NCBI GenBank assembly: GCA_902805775.1
Contig: CADCUB010000120.1
Location: 1-64,000 of the forward strand
Length of the DNA: 64,000 nucleotides
Reading direction: 5' to 3'
Source: an uncultured Frankineae bacterium
Lineage (GTDB): Bacteria > Actinomycetota > Actinomycetes > Mycobacteriales > SCTD01
The notes under the pieces were generated by a model, which saw only the letters and a list, made by a program, of their open reading frames with translations, ran no database searches and was not told the DNA's origin. Below are positions 40,675 to 51,242 of this stretch, one piece after another; positions within the stretch are counted from its first letter, which is position 1; the number at the start of each line of letters is the position of its first letter. A program made the position numbers and the translations under genes.

Positions 40675-41643
40675 ATGCCCGCTGTCCACGCGAACACCCT
40701 GACGCTGCCGCGCGTCCCCCGTGCCGGCCTGGGTGACGTCGACCGTCCCGTCCTGTCCGTCACCACGGCGCCCACGGGCTTCGAGGGTGAGGGCTTCCCG
40801 GTGCGCCGGGCCTTCGCCGGCATCGCTCCCCGCGTGCTCGACCCGTTCATCATGATGGACCAGATGGGCGAGGTGGAGTACGCCCCGGGCGAGCCCAAGG
40901 GCACGTCCTGGCACCCGCACCGCGGCTTCGAGACCGTCACCTACATCATGGACGGCGCCTTCCAGCACCAGGACAGCCACGGCGGCGGCGGCCTCATCGC
41001 CGACGGCGCGACGCAGTGGATGACCGCGGGTGGCGGCATCCTGCACATCGAGACGCCTCCCGTGGAGCTGGTCCGCAGCGGCGGCACCTTCCACGGCGTG
41101 CAGCTGTGGGTCAACCTGCCCGGCCGGCTGAAGATGACCGACCCCGCCTACCAGAACCTCGAGGGCTCGGACGTCACGCTGCTGTCGTCCGACGACGGCG
41201 GCGCGCTGCTGCGGGTCATCGCGGGGGACGTCGCGGGCCACCGCGGCCCGGGCTCCACCCGCACGCCGATCGCCTTCGTGCACGCGTCGATCACGCCCGG
41301 GGCGCAGCTGTCCATGCCGTGGCAGCCCAGCTACAACTCCCTGGTGTACGTCCTGTCGGGGTCGGGACGGGTCGGCGTCGACGGCCACCCCGTCGGCACC
41401 GGGCAGACCGCCGTCCTCGGGGCGGGCGACCACCTCACGGTCAGCGCCGACGAGGTCCAGGAGGGTCGCCATGCCGCGCTCGAGGTGCTGCTGCTCGGCG
41501 GCGAGCCGATCCGCGAGCCCGTCGCGCAGTACGGCCCGTTCGTCATGAACAGCCGCCGGCAGCTGCAGCAGGCGGTCGAGGACTTCCAGGCCGGCCGCTT
41601 CGGTCAGATCCCGGCGGGCGCGCTGATGCCGCACACCGGCTGA
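40675..41643 (+). CDS. Pirin family protein
   Basis: SWHPHRGFETVTYIMDGAFQHQDSHGGGGLIADGATQWMTAGGGILHIE. Confidence 0.93.
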   Translation: MPAVHANTLTLPRVPRAGLGDVDRPVLSVTTAPTGFEGEGFPVRRAFAGIAPRVLDPFIMMDQMGEVEYAPGEPKGTSWHPHRGFETVTYIMDGAFQHQDSHGGGGLIADGATQWMTAGGGILHIETPPVELVRSGGTFHGVQLWVNLPGRLKMTDPAYQNLEGSDVTLLSSDDGGALLRVIAGDVAGHRGPGSTRTPIAFVHASITPGAQLSMPWQPSYNSLVYVLSGSGRVGVDGHPVGTGQTAVLGAGDHLTVSADEVQEGRHAALEVLLLGGEPIREPVAQYGPFVMNSRRQLQQAVEDFQAGRFGQIPAGALMPHTG

Positions 41644-41650
41644 GCGCACG

Positions 41651-42322
41651 TCACCGGCGGCGGTACAGCGCCGCCGCGGTGGCCGTCGCGAGGTTGAGGC
41701 TGCTGACCCCCGCCCGCATCGGCAGGGCGAGCACGACGTCGGCGTGGGCCCGCAGGTCTGCGCCGACGCCGTCGCGCTCCGTCCCGACGACCAGGACGGC
41801 GCCGGGTGGCAGGTCGGCGTCCGGGTCCCCGTCGGCGTCCAGGACGACGTACGGCCCGGTCAGCCCGGCGGGGTCGTCCAGGGCGAGCACCGGCAGCGCG
41901 TAGTGCAGTCCGGCGCTGCCCCGCAGCACGCTGGGGTGCCACGGGTCGAGCGGGCCGGTGGTCAGCACGCCGCTCGCGCCGGCCGCCGCGGCCACCCGGA
42001 CGACGGCCCCGGCGTTGCCCGGTGAGCGGGGCCGGTCGAGCAGCACCACCGGCGCGGTCCGGCCCCCGAGCACGGCGTCGTCGACCGGAGGCACCCGGGC
42101 CCGGGCCTCGACCCCGGTGTGGTGGGCGACGTCGGCGACCACCGCACGGTGCAGCAGCGCGTCGGCGACGTCGGGTGCCAGCCGCTCGGCGAGCGCCCGC
42201 GCCGCGCCGCGGTCGCTCACCCGGACCTCGTCCACCAGCTCCGGCGCGAAGCGCAGCGCGTGCTTCACGCAGTGCAGCCCCTCCAGCGCCACCGCAAGAG
42301 GTCGGCGGAGGCTCACGCCCAC
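41651..42322 (-). CDS. TrmH/SpoU family RNA methyltransferase
   Basis: APVVLLDRPRSPGNAGAVVRVAAAAGASGVL; GAVLVVGTERDGVGADL; LPMRAGVSSLNLATATAAALY. Confidence 0.9.
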   Translation of the reverse strand: MGVSLRRPLAVALEGLHCVKHALRFAPELVDEVRVSDRGAARALAERLAPDVADALLHRAVVADVAHHTGVEARARVPPVDDAVLGGRTAPVVLLDRPRSPGNAGAVVRVAAAAGASGVLTTGPLDPWHPSVLRGSAGLHYALPVLALDDPAGLTGPYVVLDADGDPDADLPPGAVLVVGTERDGVGADLRAHADVVLALPMRAGVSSLNLATATAAALYRRR

Positions 42323-42350
42323 CGGCCGGCCGAGCCCGCCCCGGCGGGGC

Positions 42351-42719
42351 TCACCAGTCCAGACCGGCCCGGGCGAGCTCGGCCTCGATCTGCAGCCGCG
42401 TGACCGGCGGCCAGGGCGGGCGCTCCGGCTCGGGCACGTCGAGCAGGCGGCAGCACAGGCGCAGGGTGTCGTCGTAGGCCAGGCTCAGCGCCTGCAGGCG
42501 GGCGCCCCGGTAGGGCAGGTCGGAGGCCGCCTCGGTCCGCCGGAACTCGTCCTCCAGCCGGCGCAGGTCGGCGACGAGCAGCTCCAGCGACCGCTCGGCC
42601 GCGGCGTTGTCGTTGCGGCGCCAGCCGTGGCCGGTCGACCACCGGTGCAGCAGGGCCCAGCCCATCCGGAAGACGGCAGCCGGAACGGCCGACAGCAGCA
42701 CCCACAGCAGGATCCGCAC
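42351..42719 (-). CDS. Hypothetical protein with N-terminal membrane segment
   Basis: 122 aa, MRILLWVLLSAVPAAVFRMGWALLHRW then helical region. Confidence 0.65.
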   Translation of the reverse strand: MRILLWVLLSAVPAAVFRMGWALLHRWSTGHGWRRNDNAAAERSLELLVADLRRLEDEFRRTEAASDLPYRGARLQALSLAYDDTLRLCCRLLDVPEPERPPWPPVTRLQIEAELARAGLDW

Positions 42720-42838
42720 GGCTCCTCCACTCGGTCGCCTCCCCAGGATCGCTCCTCCGGTCCATGACCACCACCCCGGAGTCGCCCGGTCCTGCGAAGG
42801 TGGTGGCTCCCGGGCGGCTCGTGCGGGAGCATGCCGCC

Positions 42839-43894
42839 ATGAGCGAGACCCCTCCGGAGCTGCGCGTCGGTGACCGTGAGCGCAAGGTGGTCGACGACCG
42901 CCTGCTGGCCGCGGTGGGGGACGGCGTCCTGACGCTGTCGGAGTACGACGAGCGGACGGCCGCGCTCTGGCAGGCCCGTACGCGCAGCGAGCTCGACGGC
43001 CTGGTGGCCGACCTGCCCCGCGCCGTCGAGGGGCCCGCGCCCGTCGAGGTGCCCGCCGCCACGCGGCCGCAGCGCGTGGTGGCGGTGATGTCCGAGGACC
43101 GCCTGGCGGACGCCCTCGCTCCCGGCCAGCGGGTCGAGGGCTACGCCCTGATGGGCAAGGCGGTCGTCGACCTGCGCCGTGAGGACCTGCCCGACGGCAC
43201 GCGCGTCCGGGTGCGCTCGCTCATGGGTGAGGTGGAGGTCCAGGTGCCGCCGGGAGCCGTCGTCCGCCTGTCGGGCTTCTCCCTCATGGGCGAGCGCAAG
43301 GTGGCCGTCGCCCCGGGCGGCGGGCCCGTGGTGCACGTCGACGCGATCGCCGTCATGGGCAGCGTCAAGGTCGGCGTGGGCGACGGAGCGGTGGTGCCCC
43401 GCAGGACGCACGGCCTGGGACACGTCCCCCACGCACGGCCGGCGCCGGCGCCGGTCCCGTCGGCCCCGTCGGCGACGTCGTCGAGGCGACCCGCGCGGCA
43501 CGGCCGGGGGCGCCTGGGCCGTGCGCTGACCGGGGCCAAGGGGCTGCTGGTGCCGGCCGCCGTGCTCGGCGCCGTGGTGCTGGCCGGGCCGGACAACGTG
43601 TCGATCTTCGGCAGCAGTGTCGAGCGGGCGGCGGACCGCAGCGTGCAGGTCTCCACGCTGTTCGGCAGCACCACCGTCATCGTGCCGGACGGGAGCCGCG
43701 TCGACACCAGCGGGATCATGGTCTTCGGCAGCACCGACTGCGAGCAGGCGTGCACCAGCGGACAGGGGGAGGTCGTCGAGGTCCGTCGCTTCGGGGCGTT
43801 CGGCAGCGTCGAGATCGTGACCGAGTCGGAGTGGGAGCAGGAGCGGCGCGACGACGACGACGGGCCGGTGGAGCTCGAGGGGCCGGGGGACTAG
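42839..43894 (+). CDS. DUF1707 and LiaF-like cell-wall-active antibiotic response protein
   Basis: LRVGDRERKVVDDRLLAAVGDGVLTLSEYDERTAALWQARTRSELDGLVADLP. Confidence 0.85.
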   Translation: MSETPPELRVGDRERKVVDDRLLAAVGDGVLTLSEYDERTAALWQARTRSELDGLVADLPRAVEGPAPVEVPAATRPQRVVAVMSEDRLADALAPGQRVEGYALMGKAVVDLRREDLPDGTRVRVRSLMGEVEVQVPPGAVVRLSGFSLMGERKVAVAPGGGPVVHVDAIAVMGSVKVGVGDGAVVPRRTHGLGHVPHARPAPAPVPSAPSATSSRRPARHGRGRLGRALTGAKGLLVPAAVLGAVVLAGPDNVSIFGSSVERAADRSVQVSTLFGSTTVIVPDGSRVDTSGIMVFGSTDCEQACTSGQGEVVEVRRFGAFGSVEIVTESEWEQERRDDDDGPVELEGPGD

Positions 43895-44799
43895 CTGGAG
43901 CCGTCCGCCTGGTCGGCGAGGAAGCGCTCGAACTCGTCGCCGAGCTCGTCGGCCGTCGGCAGGCCGCCGCCCATCTCGGCGAGCAGGCTGCGCGAGGCGC
44001 CGGAGCGGTAGGCGTCGTACTGCCCCTCCAGGGCGGTCACGACGGCGACCACCTCGTCGGAGGAGGCCACCTGGGCGTCGACCTGCTCGCGCACCGACCG
44101 GGCGGCCTGCTCGAGCGGGGCGGTGTCGAACGAGAGCCCGGACAACCCGGCGAGGCTGGTCAGCAGCGTCAGGGCGGCCGGGGCGTAGGCCGTGTCGGCC
44201 AGGTAGTGGGGCACCGCCACGGCGAAGCCGGCGGCGTCGCGCCCGGCCTGCCCGAGGCGGTACTCGAGCAGGTGCCCGGCGCTCGCGGGGACCTGCACGT
44301 TGCCGACCCACTTCTCGTAGCCCGACACCGTCTCGGGACGGGTGGCGTGGGCGATGACGCCCAGCGGCCGGGTGTGGGGCACGGCCATCGGGATGCTGTT
44401 GAGCCCGACGGTGAGGGTGACGCCCAGGCTCGACACGAGCTGGCCGACGGCGGCGATGAACAGCTCCCAGTCGACGTCGGGCTCCGGGCCGGCGAGCACC
44501 AGGAACGGCGTGCCCTCGACGTCGTGCGCCAGGTGGACCGCCAGGGAGGGGTCGTCGTAGTCGGCCCAGTGGTCCTCGGCGAAGGTCATGACCGGCCGGC
44601 GGGCGCGGTAGTCGAGCAGGCGGTCGACGTCGAAGCGCGCCAGCACGCGCGAGCCGTGGGTCGACAGCAGGTGCTCGCGGGCCAGGCGCTTGGCGGCGCC
44701 GGCGTCGACGAAGCCGTCGAGGGCCTGCACGAGCACGACCTCGCCGAGCTCGGGCAGGTCGGGGTCGAGGTCGTACAGCTCGCTCGGGTCTCGTGCCAC
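43891..44799 (-). CDS. PAC2 family protein
   Basis: 302 aa; VLVQALDGFVDAGAAKRLAREHLL; stop codon shared in a CTAG palindrome with the DUF1707 gene. Confidence 0.88.
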   Translation of the reverse strand: MARDPSELYDLDPDLPELGEVVLVQALDGFVDAGAAKRLAREHLLSTHGSRVLARFDVDRLLDYRARRPVMTFAEDHWADYDDPSLAVHLAHDVEGTPFLVLAGPEPDVDWELFIAAVGQLVSSLGVTLTVGLNSIPMAVPHTRPLGVIAHATRPETVSGYEKWVGNVQVPASAGHLLEYRLGQAGRDAAGFAVAVPHYLADTAYAPAALTLLTSLAGLSGLSFDTAPLEQAARSVREQVDAQVASSDEVVAVVTALEGQYDAYRSGASRSLLAEMGGGLPTADELGDEFERFLADQADGSS

Positions 44800-44913
44800 G
44801 AAGGGCTCCTCCTGCAGTGGGTCTCCTGCGCTGAGGAACGCCGCGGACCGGATGGCGTGTTCCGTCCCGGCCCGTGCGCCGGAGGGGGTGAGCCCCGTCA
44901 CTAGGCTCGCCGC

Positions 44914-46434
44914 ATGAGCCTGAACATCGCCACCATGCTGCGCGAGTCCGCGCGCGCCACGCCCGACAAGCCCTACGTCCTCGTGCACGACCTGTCGTTC
45001 ACCTACGCCCAGGTGGACGAGATCTCGGGCCGGATCGCCTCGGCGCTGCTGGCGACCGGGCTGACGCGCGGCGACAAGGTCGCCGTCCAGCTGCCCAACC
45101 TGCCGCAGTTCCTGTTCACCTACTTCGGCCTGATGAAGGCCGGCCTGGTGATGGTGCCCCTCAACCCGCTGCTGAAGGCCGCGGAGATCGCCTACCACCT
45201 GCAGGACAGCGACGCCCGGGTCCTGGTCACCTTCGAGCTGTTCGCCGACGAGGCGGTCAAGGGTGCAGCTCAGGTCGAGGGTGTGACGACGTACGTGGTC
45301 AACCTGCCCGGCAACGACGTCCGCCCCGAGGGCACGCGGCACTACGACGAGCTGTACTTCGCCGAGGACACCCGCGAGATCGTGCCGACCGACGGCGACG
45401 AGACGGCGGTGCTGCTCTACACCAGCGGCACCACCGGCAAGCCCAAGGGCGCCGAGCTCACCCACCTCAACCTCTACATGAACTGCACCATCGCCGGCCA
45501 GCTGTTCGAGTTCAGGGACGACGACATCGGCATCGCGGTGCTGCCGCTGTTCCACGTCTTCGGGCTCTCGAGCGTGCTGAACGTGACGACGCGCTTCGGC
45601 GGCACGATGGTGCTCGTCCCGCGCTTCGAGCTGGCACCGGTCGTCGACGCGATCGAGCGCCACCGGGCCACCATCTTCAGCGGCGTCCCCACCATGTACT
45701 TCGGCCTGCTGCAGATGGACACCACCGGACGCGACCTGTCGTCGCTGCGGGTGGGCGTCTCGGGCGGCGCCGCCATCCCCGGCGAGGTCATCCGCGGCTT
45801 CGAGGAGAAGTTCCCCGGCTGCGTGATCCTCGAGGGCTACGGGCTGTCGGAGTCGACCAGCACCACGACGTTCAACGTCAACGCCGAGCAGCGCAAGGTG
45901 CTCTCCATCGGCAAGCCCATCTGGGGCGTGACGGTGCAGGTCGTCGACGAGACCGACAAGCCGCTGCCCCCCGGACCGGAGCACATCGGCGAGATCGTCA
46001 TCCGCGGGCACAACATCATGAAGGGCTACTACAAGAACCCCGAGGCGACGGCCGCGGCCTTCGCGAACGGGTGGTTCCACACCGGCGACCTCGGCTACGC
46101 CGACGAGGACGGGTTCCTCTACATCGTCGACCGCAAGAAGGACCTCGTGATCCGGGGCGGCTACAACGTCTACCCCCGCGAGGTCGAGGAGGTGCTGTAC
46201 GAGCACACCGCCGTCGCCGAGGCGGCGGTCATCGGCCGTCCCGACCCCAAGCTCGGCGAGGAGGTGGTGGCGTTCGTGGCCCTCAAGCCGGGCGCCAGCG
46301 CCGAGGCCGACGAGCTCGTCGCGTTCTGCAAGGAGCGGATGGCGGCCTACAAGTACCCCCGCGAGGTCCGCGTCGTGCCCGAGCTGCCGAAGGGCGCGAC
46401 CGGCAAGATCCTCAAGAAGGAGCTGCGCGGGTAG
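44914..46434 (+). CDS. Long-chain fatty-acid--CoA ligase
   Basis: 506 aa; LLYTSGTTGKPKGAELTH; GWFHTGDLGYADEDGFLYIVDRKKDLVIRGGYNVYPREVEE. Confidence 0.94.
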   Translation: MSLNIATMLRESARATPDKPYVLVHDLSFTYAQVDEISGRIASALLATGLTRGDKVAVQLPNLPQFLFTYFGLMKAGLVMVPLNPLLKAAEIAYHLQDSDARVLVTFELFADEAVKGAAQVEGVTTYVVNLPGNDVRPEGTRHYDELYFAEDTREIVPTDGDETAVLLYTSGTTGKPKGAELTHLNLYMNCTIAGQLFEFRDDDIGIAVLPLFHVFGLSSVLNVTTRFGGTMVLVPRFELAPVVDAIERHRATIFSGVPTMYFGLLQMDTTGRDLSSLRVGVSGGAAIPGEVIRGFEEKFPGCVILEGYGLSESTSTTTFNVNAEQRKVLSIGKPIWGVTVQVVDETDKPLPPGPEHIGEIVIRGHNIMKGYYKNPEATAAAFANGWFHTGDLGYADEDGFLYIVDRKKDLVIRGGYNVYPREVEEVLYEHTAVAEAAVIGRPDPKLGEEVVAFVALKPGASAEADELVAFCKERMAAYKYPREVRVVPELPKGATGKILKKELRG

Positions 46435-46586
46435 GCGCCTCAGCGGGGCTCGTCCGCCCGCAGCGACGTCGCGCGGGGCTGCTGCGCGCGGCCGGGGCGG
46501 ACAAGCGCGTGCGCGGGCGGGGAACACGCGTCCACAGCTCGACGGAGCGGCCAGGGGTGCCGGCGTCCGGCGGCTAGCGTGACGGC

Positions 46587-48701
46587 GTGGCGGGCGGGCG
46601 GGCGGTCGAGGCGCTGCAGGCCCTCGACGCCGCCCTCGCCGCGGTGCCCGGCGCCCAGCAGCGGCCGGGCCAGCGGGCGATGGTCGAGGCGGTCGCGGCG
46701 GCGCTGCGCTCCGGTGAGCACCTGCTGGTGCAGGCCGGCACCGGCACCGGGAAGTCGCTCGCCTACCTGGTGCCGGCGCTGGCCTCCGGCAAGCGGGTGG
46801 TCGTCGCGACCGCGACCAAGGCGCTGCAGGCCCAGCTGGTCGACAAGGACCTCCCCCGGCTGGTGACCGCGCTGGCACCGGTGCTCGGGCGGACCCCGAC
46901 TCTTGCCCTGGCCAAGGGGCGGAGCAACTACCTGTGCCTGCAGCAGGCGCACGGCGGTCCGGGGGCGCGCGACGACGAGCCCGACTCCCTGTTCGACGGA
47001 CCGGCCTCCTCGCTCGGGACCTCCGTGGTGCGCCTGCGCGAGTGGGCGCAGGACACCGAGACGGGGGACCGCGACGAGGTGCCGTTCCCGGTCACCGACC
47101 GCGCCTGGCGGCAGGTGTCCGTCAGCGCGCGGGAGTGCCTCGGCGCACGGTGCCCCAGCCGCGTCGAGTGCTTCGCCGAGAAGGCTCGGGAGTCGGCGAA
47201 GGAGGCCGACGTCGTCGTCGCCAACCACACCCTGCTCGCGCTCGACGTGTTCACCGGCGTCTCGGTGCTGCCGGAGCGCGACGCGGTGGTGCTCGACGAG
47301 GCGCACGAGTTCGTGTCGTCGGTGACCGACGCGCTCTCGCACGAGCTGTCCTCCGGCGAGGTCCGCCGAGCCGTCGCGAGCGCCGCGGAGCTGGTCGGGT
47401 CGACGACGTCGGACCGGCTCGAGAGCGCCCGTGACGGGCTCGAGGGGGTGCTGGGCACGCTCGCGCCGGGCTGGATCCCGGCGCTCGACCGGCATGCCCT
47501 GGACTCGGTCGCCCTGCTCGGGCGGGTCGCGGTCGAGGCGTGCGGCGAGATCACCCGTGACCTGTCCGCCGACGGCGACCTCGCGGGCGACGACGTCGAG
47601 CTGGCCCGCCGGGAGCGCGCCCGGGCCGCCCTGACCGCCGTCGCCGACGCCGCGCGGGAGATCGGGACGCCGTCGGTCTCCTCGGCCGTCTACGCGACGG
47701 CCGACGGCAGCAGCACCCGGCTGCGCGTGTCGCCGCTGCGGGTCGGCGGCGCGCTGGGCACCCGCCTGTTCGGCGAGACGACCGTCATCGCCACGTCCGC
47801 GACCCTCACCCTCGGCGGGTCCTTCCGCCACGTCGCGCAGCAGCTCGGCCTGGTCTGGCCGGCGGGCAGCGCCGTCGGCGCCGAGCGGGCGGGCGAGCCG
47901 CACGACGCCCGTGGGCCCGCCGCGGCCGACGAGGCGCTCGAGAGCGAGGACGAGGACCCGCCACCGCGCTGGCGGCACCTCGACGTCGGCAGCCCGTTCG
48001 ACTACCGGCGTCAGTCGCAGCTGTGGGTCGCCCGGTCGCTGCCCGACCCCGGGCGGAGAGCGGTGTCCTGGGCGCGGGAGGTCGACGCGCTGCTCGCCGA
48101 GCTGGTGCAGGCGGCCGGCGGACGCACGCTCGGCCTGTTCAGCTCCACGGCCGCCGCGGCGCGCGCCGCCGCCGCCGTCCGCGCCGCGACCGACCTGCCG
48201 GTGCTGCTGCAGGGCGACGACTCGCCCGGAGCGCTGCAGCACGCCTTCGCCTCCGACGCGCGCACCTGCCTGTTCGGCACCCGCTCGTTCTGGCAGGGCG
48301 TCGACACCCCCGGCAGCGCCTGCCAGCTCGTCGTCATCGACCGCATCCCGTTCGGGCACGTCGACGACCCGCTGTCGCAGGCCAGGCTGGCCGCCGCGGC
48401 CGACGCCGGGCGCAACGGCTTCCTCGAGGTCACCCTGCCGCCCGCGGCGGTGCTGCTCGCGCAGGGCGCCGGCCGGCTCGTGCGCTCACCCGCCGACCGC
48501 GGCATCGTCGTCGTGCTCGACCCGCGCCTGGAGACCGCGGGCTACGGCCGCACGCTGCTCGACACGCTCCCGCCGTTCTACCGCGCCCGCTCCAAGGAGT
48601 CGGTGCTCGCGTCCCTGCGGGCCGTCGACGCGACGGCGCCCGAGGTGCTGCCCGCCGGCCCGCCGCCTTCCCAGCGGCGCCGCGCTCTGGCCCGCACCTG
48701 A
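46587..48701 (+). CDS. DinG-like ATP-dependent DNA helicase
   Basis: 704 aa; LVQAGTGTGKSLAYLVPALASGKRVVVATATKALQAQLVDKDLP; VLDEAHEFVS; SFWQGVDTPGSACQLVVIDRIPF. Confidence 0.92.
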   Translation: MAGGRAVEALQALDAALAAVPGAQQRPGQRAMVEAVAAALRSGEHLLVQAGTGTGKSLAYLVPALASGKRVVVATATKALQAQLVDKDLPRLVTALAPVLGRTPTLALAKGRSNYLCLQQAHGGPGARDDEPDSLFDGPASSLGTSVVRLREWAQDTETGDRDEVPFPVTDRAWRQVSVSARECLGARCPSRVECFAEKARESAKEADVVVANHTLLALDVFTGVSVLPERDAVVLDEAHEFVSSVTDALSHELSSGEVRRAVASAAELVGSTTSDRLESARDGLEGVLGTLAPGWIPALDRHALDSVALLGRVAVEACGEITRDLSADGDLAGDDVELARRERARAALTAVADAAREIGTPSVSSAVYATADGSSTRLRVSPLRVGGALGTRLFGETTVIATSATLTLGGSFRHVAQQLGLVWPAGSAVGAERAGEPHDARGPAAADEALESEDEDPPPRWRHLDVGSPFDYRRQSQLWVARSLPDPGRRAVSWAREVDALLAELVQAAGGRTLGLFSSTAAAARAAAAVRAATDLPVLLQGDDSPGALQHAFASDARTCLFGTRSFWQGVDTPGSACQLVVIDRIPFGHVDDPLSQARLAAAADAGRNGFLEVTLPPAAVLLAQGAGRLVRSPADRGIVVVLDPRLETAGYGRTLLDTLPPFYRARSKESVLASLRAVDATAPEVLPAGPPPSQRRRALART

Positions 48702-48735
48702 CTCGGCCCGACGCGGGGTGCGGCACGATCATGCG

Positions 48736-49839
48736 GTGACCGACGTCGGAGCCACCCTCGGGGTCGAGGAGGAGTACCACCTCGTCGACGCCGAGACCAT
48801 GGCGCTCGCCGACGCGCCGGACGTCGTGCCGACGGCCGTGGCCGCGCTCGGCGCACGGGCGCAGGGCGAGATCTCGACCAGCCAGCTGGAGGTGGCGACC
48901 AGCGTCCTGACGACGCTGGCCGGCGTCCGCGCCGAGCTGGTCGACCTGCGCCGCCAGGCCGACGCCGCCGCCCAGCGCCACGGCTGCCGCATCCTGCCGA
49001 CCGGCACGCACCCGTGGGGCACCTGGCGCGACCAGACCCGCACCCCCGACCGTCGCTACGACGACCTCGAGGAGCGCTTCGGCCTGCTCGCCCTGCAGCA
49101 GCTCATCACCGGCACGCACGTGCACGTCGTCGTGCCCGACGGCGAGCTCGCGGTGCAGGTGCTCGACCGCCTGCGGCCCGACCTGCCCGTGCTGCTCGCG
49201 CTGTCGGGCAGCTCGCCGTACTGGGAGGGCCAGGACACCGCCTACGCCAGCTTCCGGACCCTGTGGTACTCCCGGTTCCCGGTCACCGGCTCGCAGGAGG
49301 TGCTGGGCGACCGCGCCACCTACGACCGCCTCGTCGCCGACCTGGTGGCCTCCGGCGTCGTCCGGGACGCCTCGCACCTGTACTGGGACGCCCGCATCTC
49401 TACCCGCTTCCCGACGATCGAGGTCCGCATCGCCGACACCTGCCCGCACCTCGACGACGTCGTGCTGCAGGCGGGTCTGGCCCGGTCGCTGGTGCGCGCG
49501 GCGGCCGCTGCAGCCGTCGCCGGCACGCCGTACCCGCAGCCGCGTCCGGAGCTCGTGCGGGCGGCGCGCTGGGGCGCCGCCCGCAACGGGCTCGAGGGCC
49601 TGCTGCTCGACCTGCACACGGGGCAGCGGCGTCCCGCGGCGGAGGTCGTGACGGGCCTGCTCGACCGCTCGCGGGCCGACCTCGAGGACTCGGGGGAGTG
49701 GGACGAGGTGCACGCCCTCGCGCGGCAGGCACTGGCGCGGGGGACGTCGGCAGCCGAGCAGCGCCGGACGTACGCCCGCACCGGCGAGCTCGCCGAGGTG
49801 GTGCGCGGCGTCGTCCGCGACGCCGTGCCCGAGCCGTAG
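48736..49839 (+). CDS. Carboxylate-amine ligase (glutamate--cysteine ligase GCS2/YbdK type)
   Basis: VTDVGATLGVEEEYHLVDAETMAL; QQLITGTHVHVVVPDGELAVQVLDRLRPDLPVLLALSGSSPYW. Confidence 0.9.
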   Translation: MTDVGATLGVEEEYHLVDAETMALADAPDVVPTAVAALGARAQGEISTSQLEVATSVLTTLAGVRAELVDLRRQADAAAQRHGCRILPTGTHPWGTWRDQTRTPDRRYDDLEERFGLLALQQLITGTHVHVVVPDGELAVQVLDRLRPDLPVLLALSGSSPYWEGQDTAYASFRTLWYSRFPVTGSQEVLGDRATYDRLVADLVASGVVRDASHLYWDARISTRFPTIEVRIADTCPHLDDVVLQAGLARSLVRAAAAAAVAGTPYPQPRPELVRAARWGAARNGLEGLLLDLHTGQRRPAAEVVTGLLDRSRADLEDSGEWDEVHALARQALARGTSAAEQRRTYARTGELAEVVRGVVRDAVPEP

Positions 49840-49872
49840 CGCCCGGTCCGGGACGACTGGCCCCAGGGGCCC

Positions 49873-50706
49873 TCAGCGGCGGAACAGGTCCGGCGGGGGG
49901 CGGGGGGCCGCGCGGGCGGTCGCGTCCGTCACCGCCGCCGCACCGCCGCTGAACTGCACGAGGTCCTCGCCGGTGACGACCCGCGCCCGCCCGGCGGCCC
50001 GCGACGCCCGGCGCACCAGGGCGTCCACGGGCAGCGGGGCGTCGCTGGCCGCCAGCACCAGGTTGGCGAACCGGCGGCCCCGCAGCACGGACGGGTCGGC
50101 GAGCAGCACGACGCAGGCGTAGGCGGCGAGCAGCGTCGCCACCTGCCCCTTGGCGAACGCCAGCGGCTTGCCGTCGGCGACGTTGACGAGGTGGACCCCG
50201 TTCGGCCGCAGCAGGCGCCGCACCTGCCCGAGCCACTCCAGGGTCGTGACGTGCACCGGCTGCTGGGCGGCCTCGAAGACGTCGGCGACGACCAGGTCGC
50301 TCTCGCCCGCCCGCAGGCGGGGCAGCTCGGTGCGCGCGTCCCCCACCCGCAGCCGGAACCCCGCCGTCCCGAAGCTCTCGCGCACCAGGCGCGCCAGCGC
50401 CTCGTCGGCCTCCACGACGACCTGGCGCGAGCCCGGGCGGGTCGCGGCGACGTACCGGGCCAGCGTGCAGCCACCGCCACCGAGGTGCACCGCCGACAGC
50501 GGGCCGGCCGGCAGGACGTCGACCACGTCGCCCATCAGGCGCACGTAGTCGAACTCCAGGTGCGTGGGGTCGGCGAGGTCGACGTAGGACTGCGCCACGC
50601 CGTCCACCGACAGCAGCCAGCCGTCCTCGCCGTCCAGGTCGCGCAGCAGCTCGGCCTGGCCGAAGTCGACCGGCCACCGACCCGGTCGGGGTGCGGCCGG
50701 GCTCAC
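49873..50706 (-). CDS. Spermidine synthase-like methyltransferase-fold protein
   Basis: LEFDYVRLMGDVVDVLPAGPLSAVHLGGGGCTLARYVAATRPGSRQVVVEAD. Confidence 0.8.
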   Translation of the reverse strand: MSPAAPRPGRWPVDFGQAELLRDLDGEDGWLLSVDGVAQSYVDLADPTHLEFDYVRLMGDVVDVLPAGPLSAVHLGGGGCTLARYVAATRPGSRQVVVEADEALARLVRESFGTAGFRLRVGDARTELPRLRAGESDLVVADVFEAAQQPVHVTTLEWLGQVRRLLRPNGVHLVNVADGKPLAFAKGQVATLLAAYACVVLLADPSVLRGRRFANLVLAASDAPLPVDALVRRASRAAGRARVVTGEDLVQFSGGAAAVTDATARAAPRPPPDLFRR

Positions 50707-50716
50707 GCGGCGGCCG

Positions 50717-51169
50717 TCATCCCTCGGGCAGCAGCGTGCGCAGGGCCGGCCAGGCAGCGGCGAAGGCCGGCAGCAGCGGCAGGCTGACGACCTGCTCGAC
50801 CGGCACCCAGCGCAGGGCGATGCTCTCGCGGTCGGGCACCACCGGCAGCTGCTCCGGCACGGTCGCGACGATGGTGGTGTAGCTCCAGGACCCGTGGTCG
50901 GCGACGTGCTCGCCGAGCTGCGTCAGCCGGCTGACGTCCAGGCCGGTCTCCTCGACGGTCTCGCGCTCGGCGGCGGCGCGGGCGGTCTCGGTCGAGTCGC
51001 GGGCGCCGCCCGGCACACCCCAGGTGTCGCCGCCGTGGCTCCACGGCGCCCGGTGCTGCATCAGGACGTACGGCTTCCCGCGCGTCACCGCCAGCAGCCC
51101 GGCGGCGCCGAAGCGCCCCCAGTGCCGGTGTCCGAGCGTGCACTGCGTCCAGCCGTCCCCGTCCCTCAC
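50717..51169 (-). CDS. NUDIX hydrolase
   Basis: Nudix box GGARDSTETARAAAERETVEETGLD. Confidence 0.9.
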   Translation of the reverse strand: MRDGDGWTQCTLGHRHWGRFGAAGLLAVTRGKPYVLMQHRAPWSHGGDTWGVPGGARDSTETARAAAERETVEETGLDVSRLTQLGEHVADHGSWSYTTIVATVPEQLPVVPDRESIALRWVPVEQVVSLPLLPAFAAAWPALRTLLPEG

Positions 51170-51242
51170 CCGTCCTGCCTACCTCCTGCGGCTCTCCCAG
51201 GCGAGCCGGCCCGGTGATCGTCGGCCCGGTTACGCTGCGTCG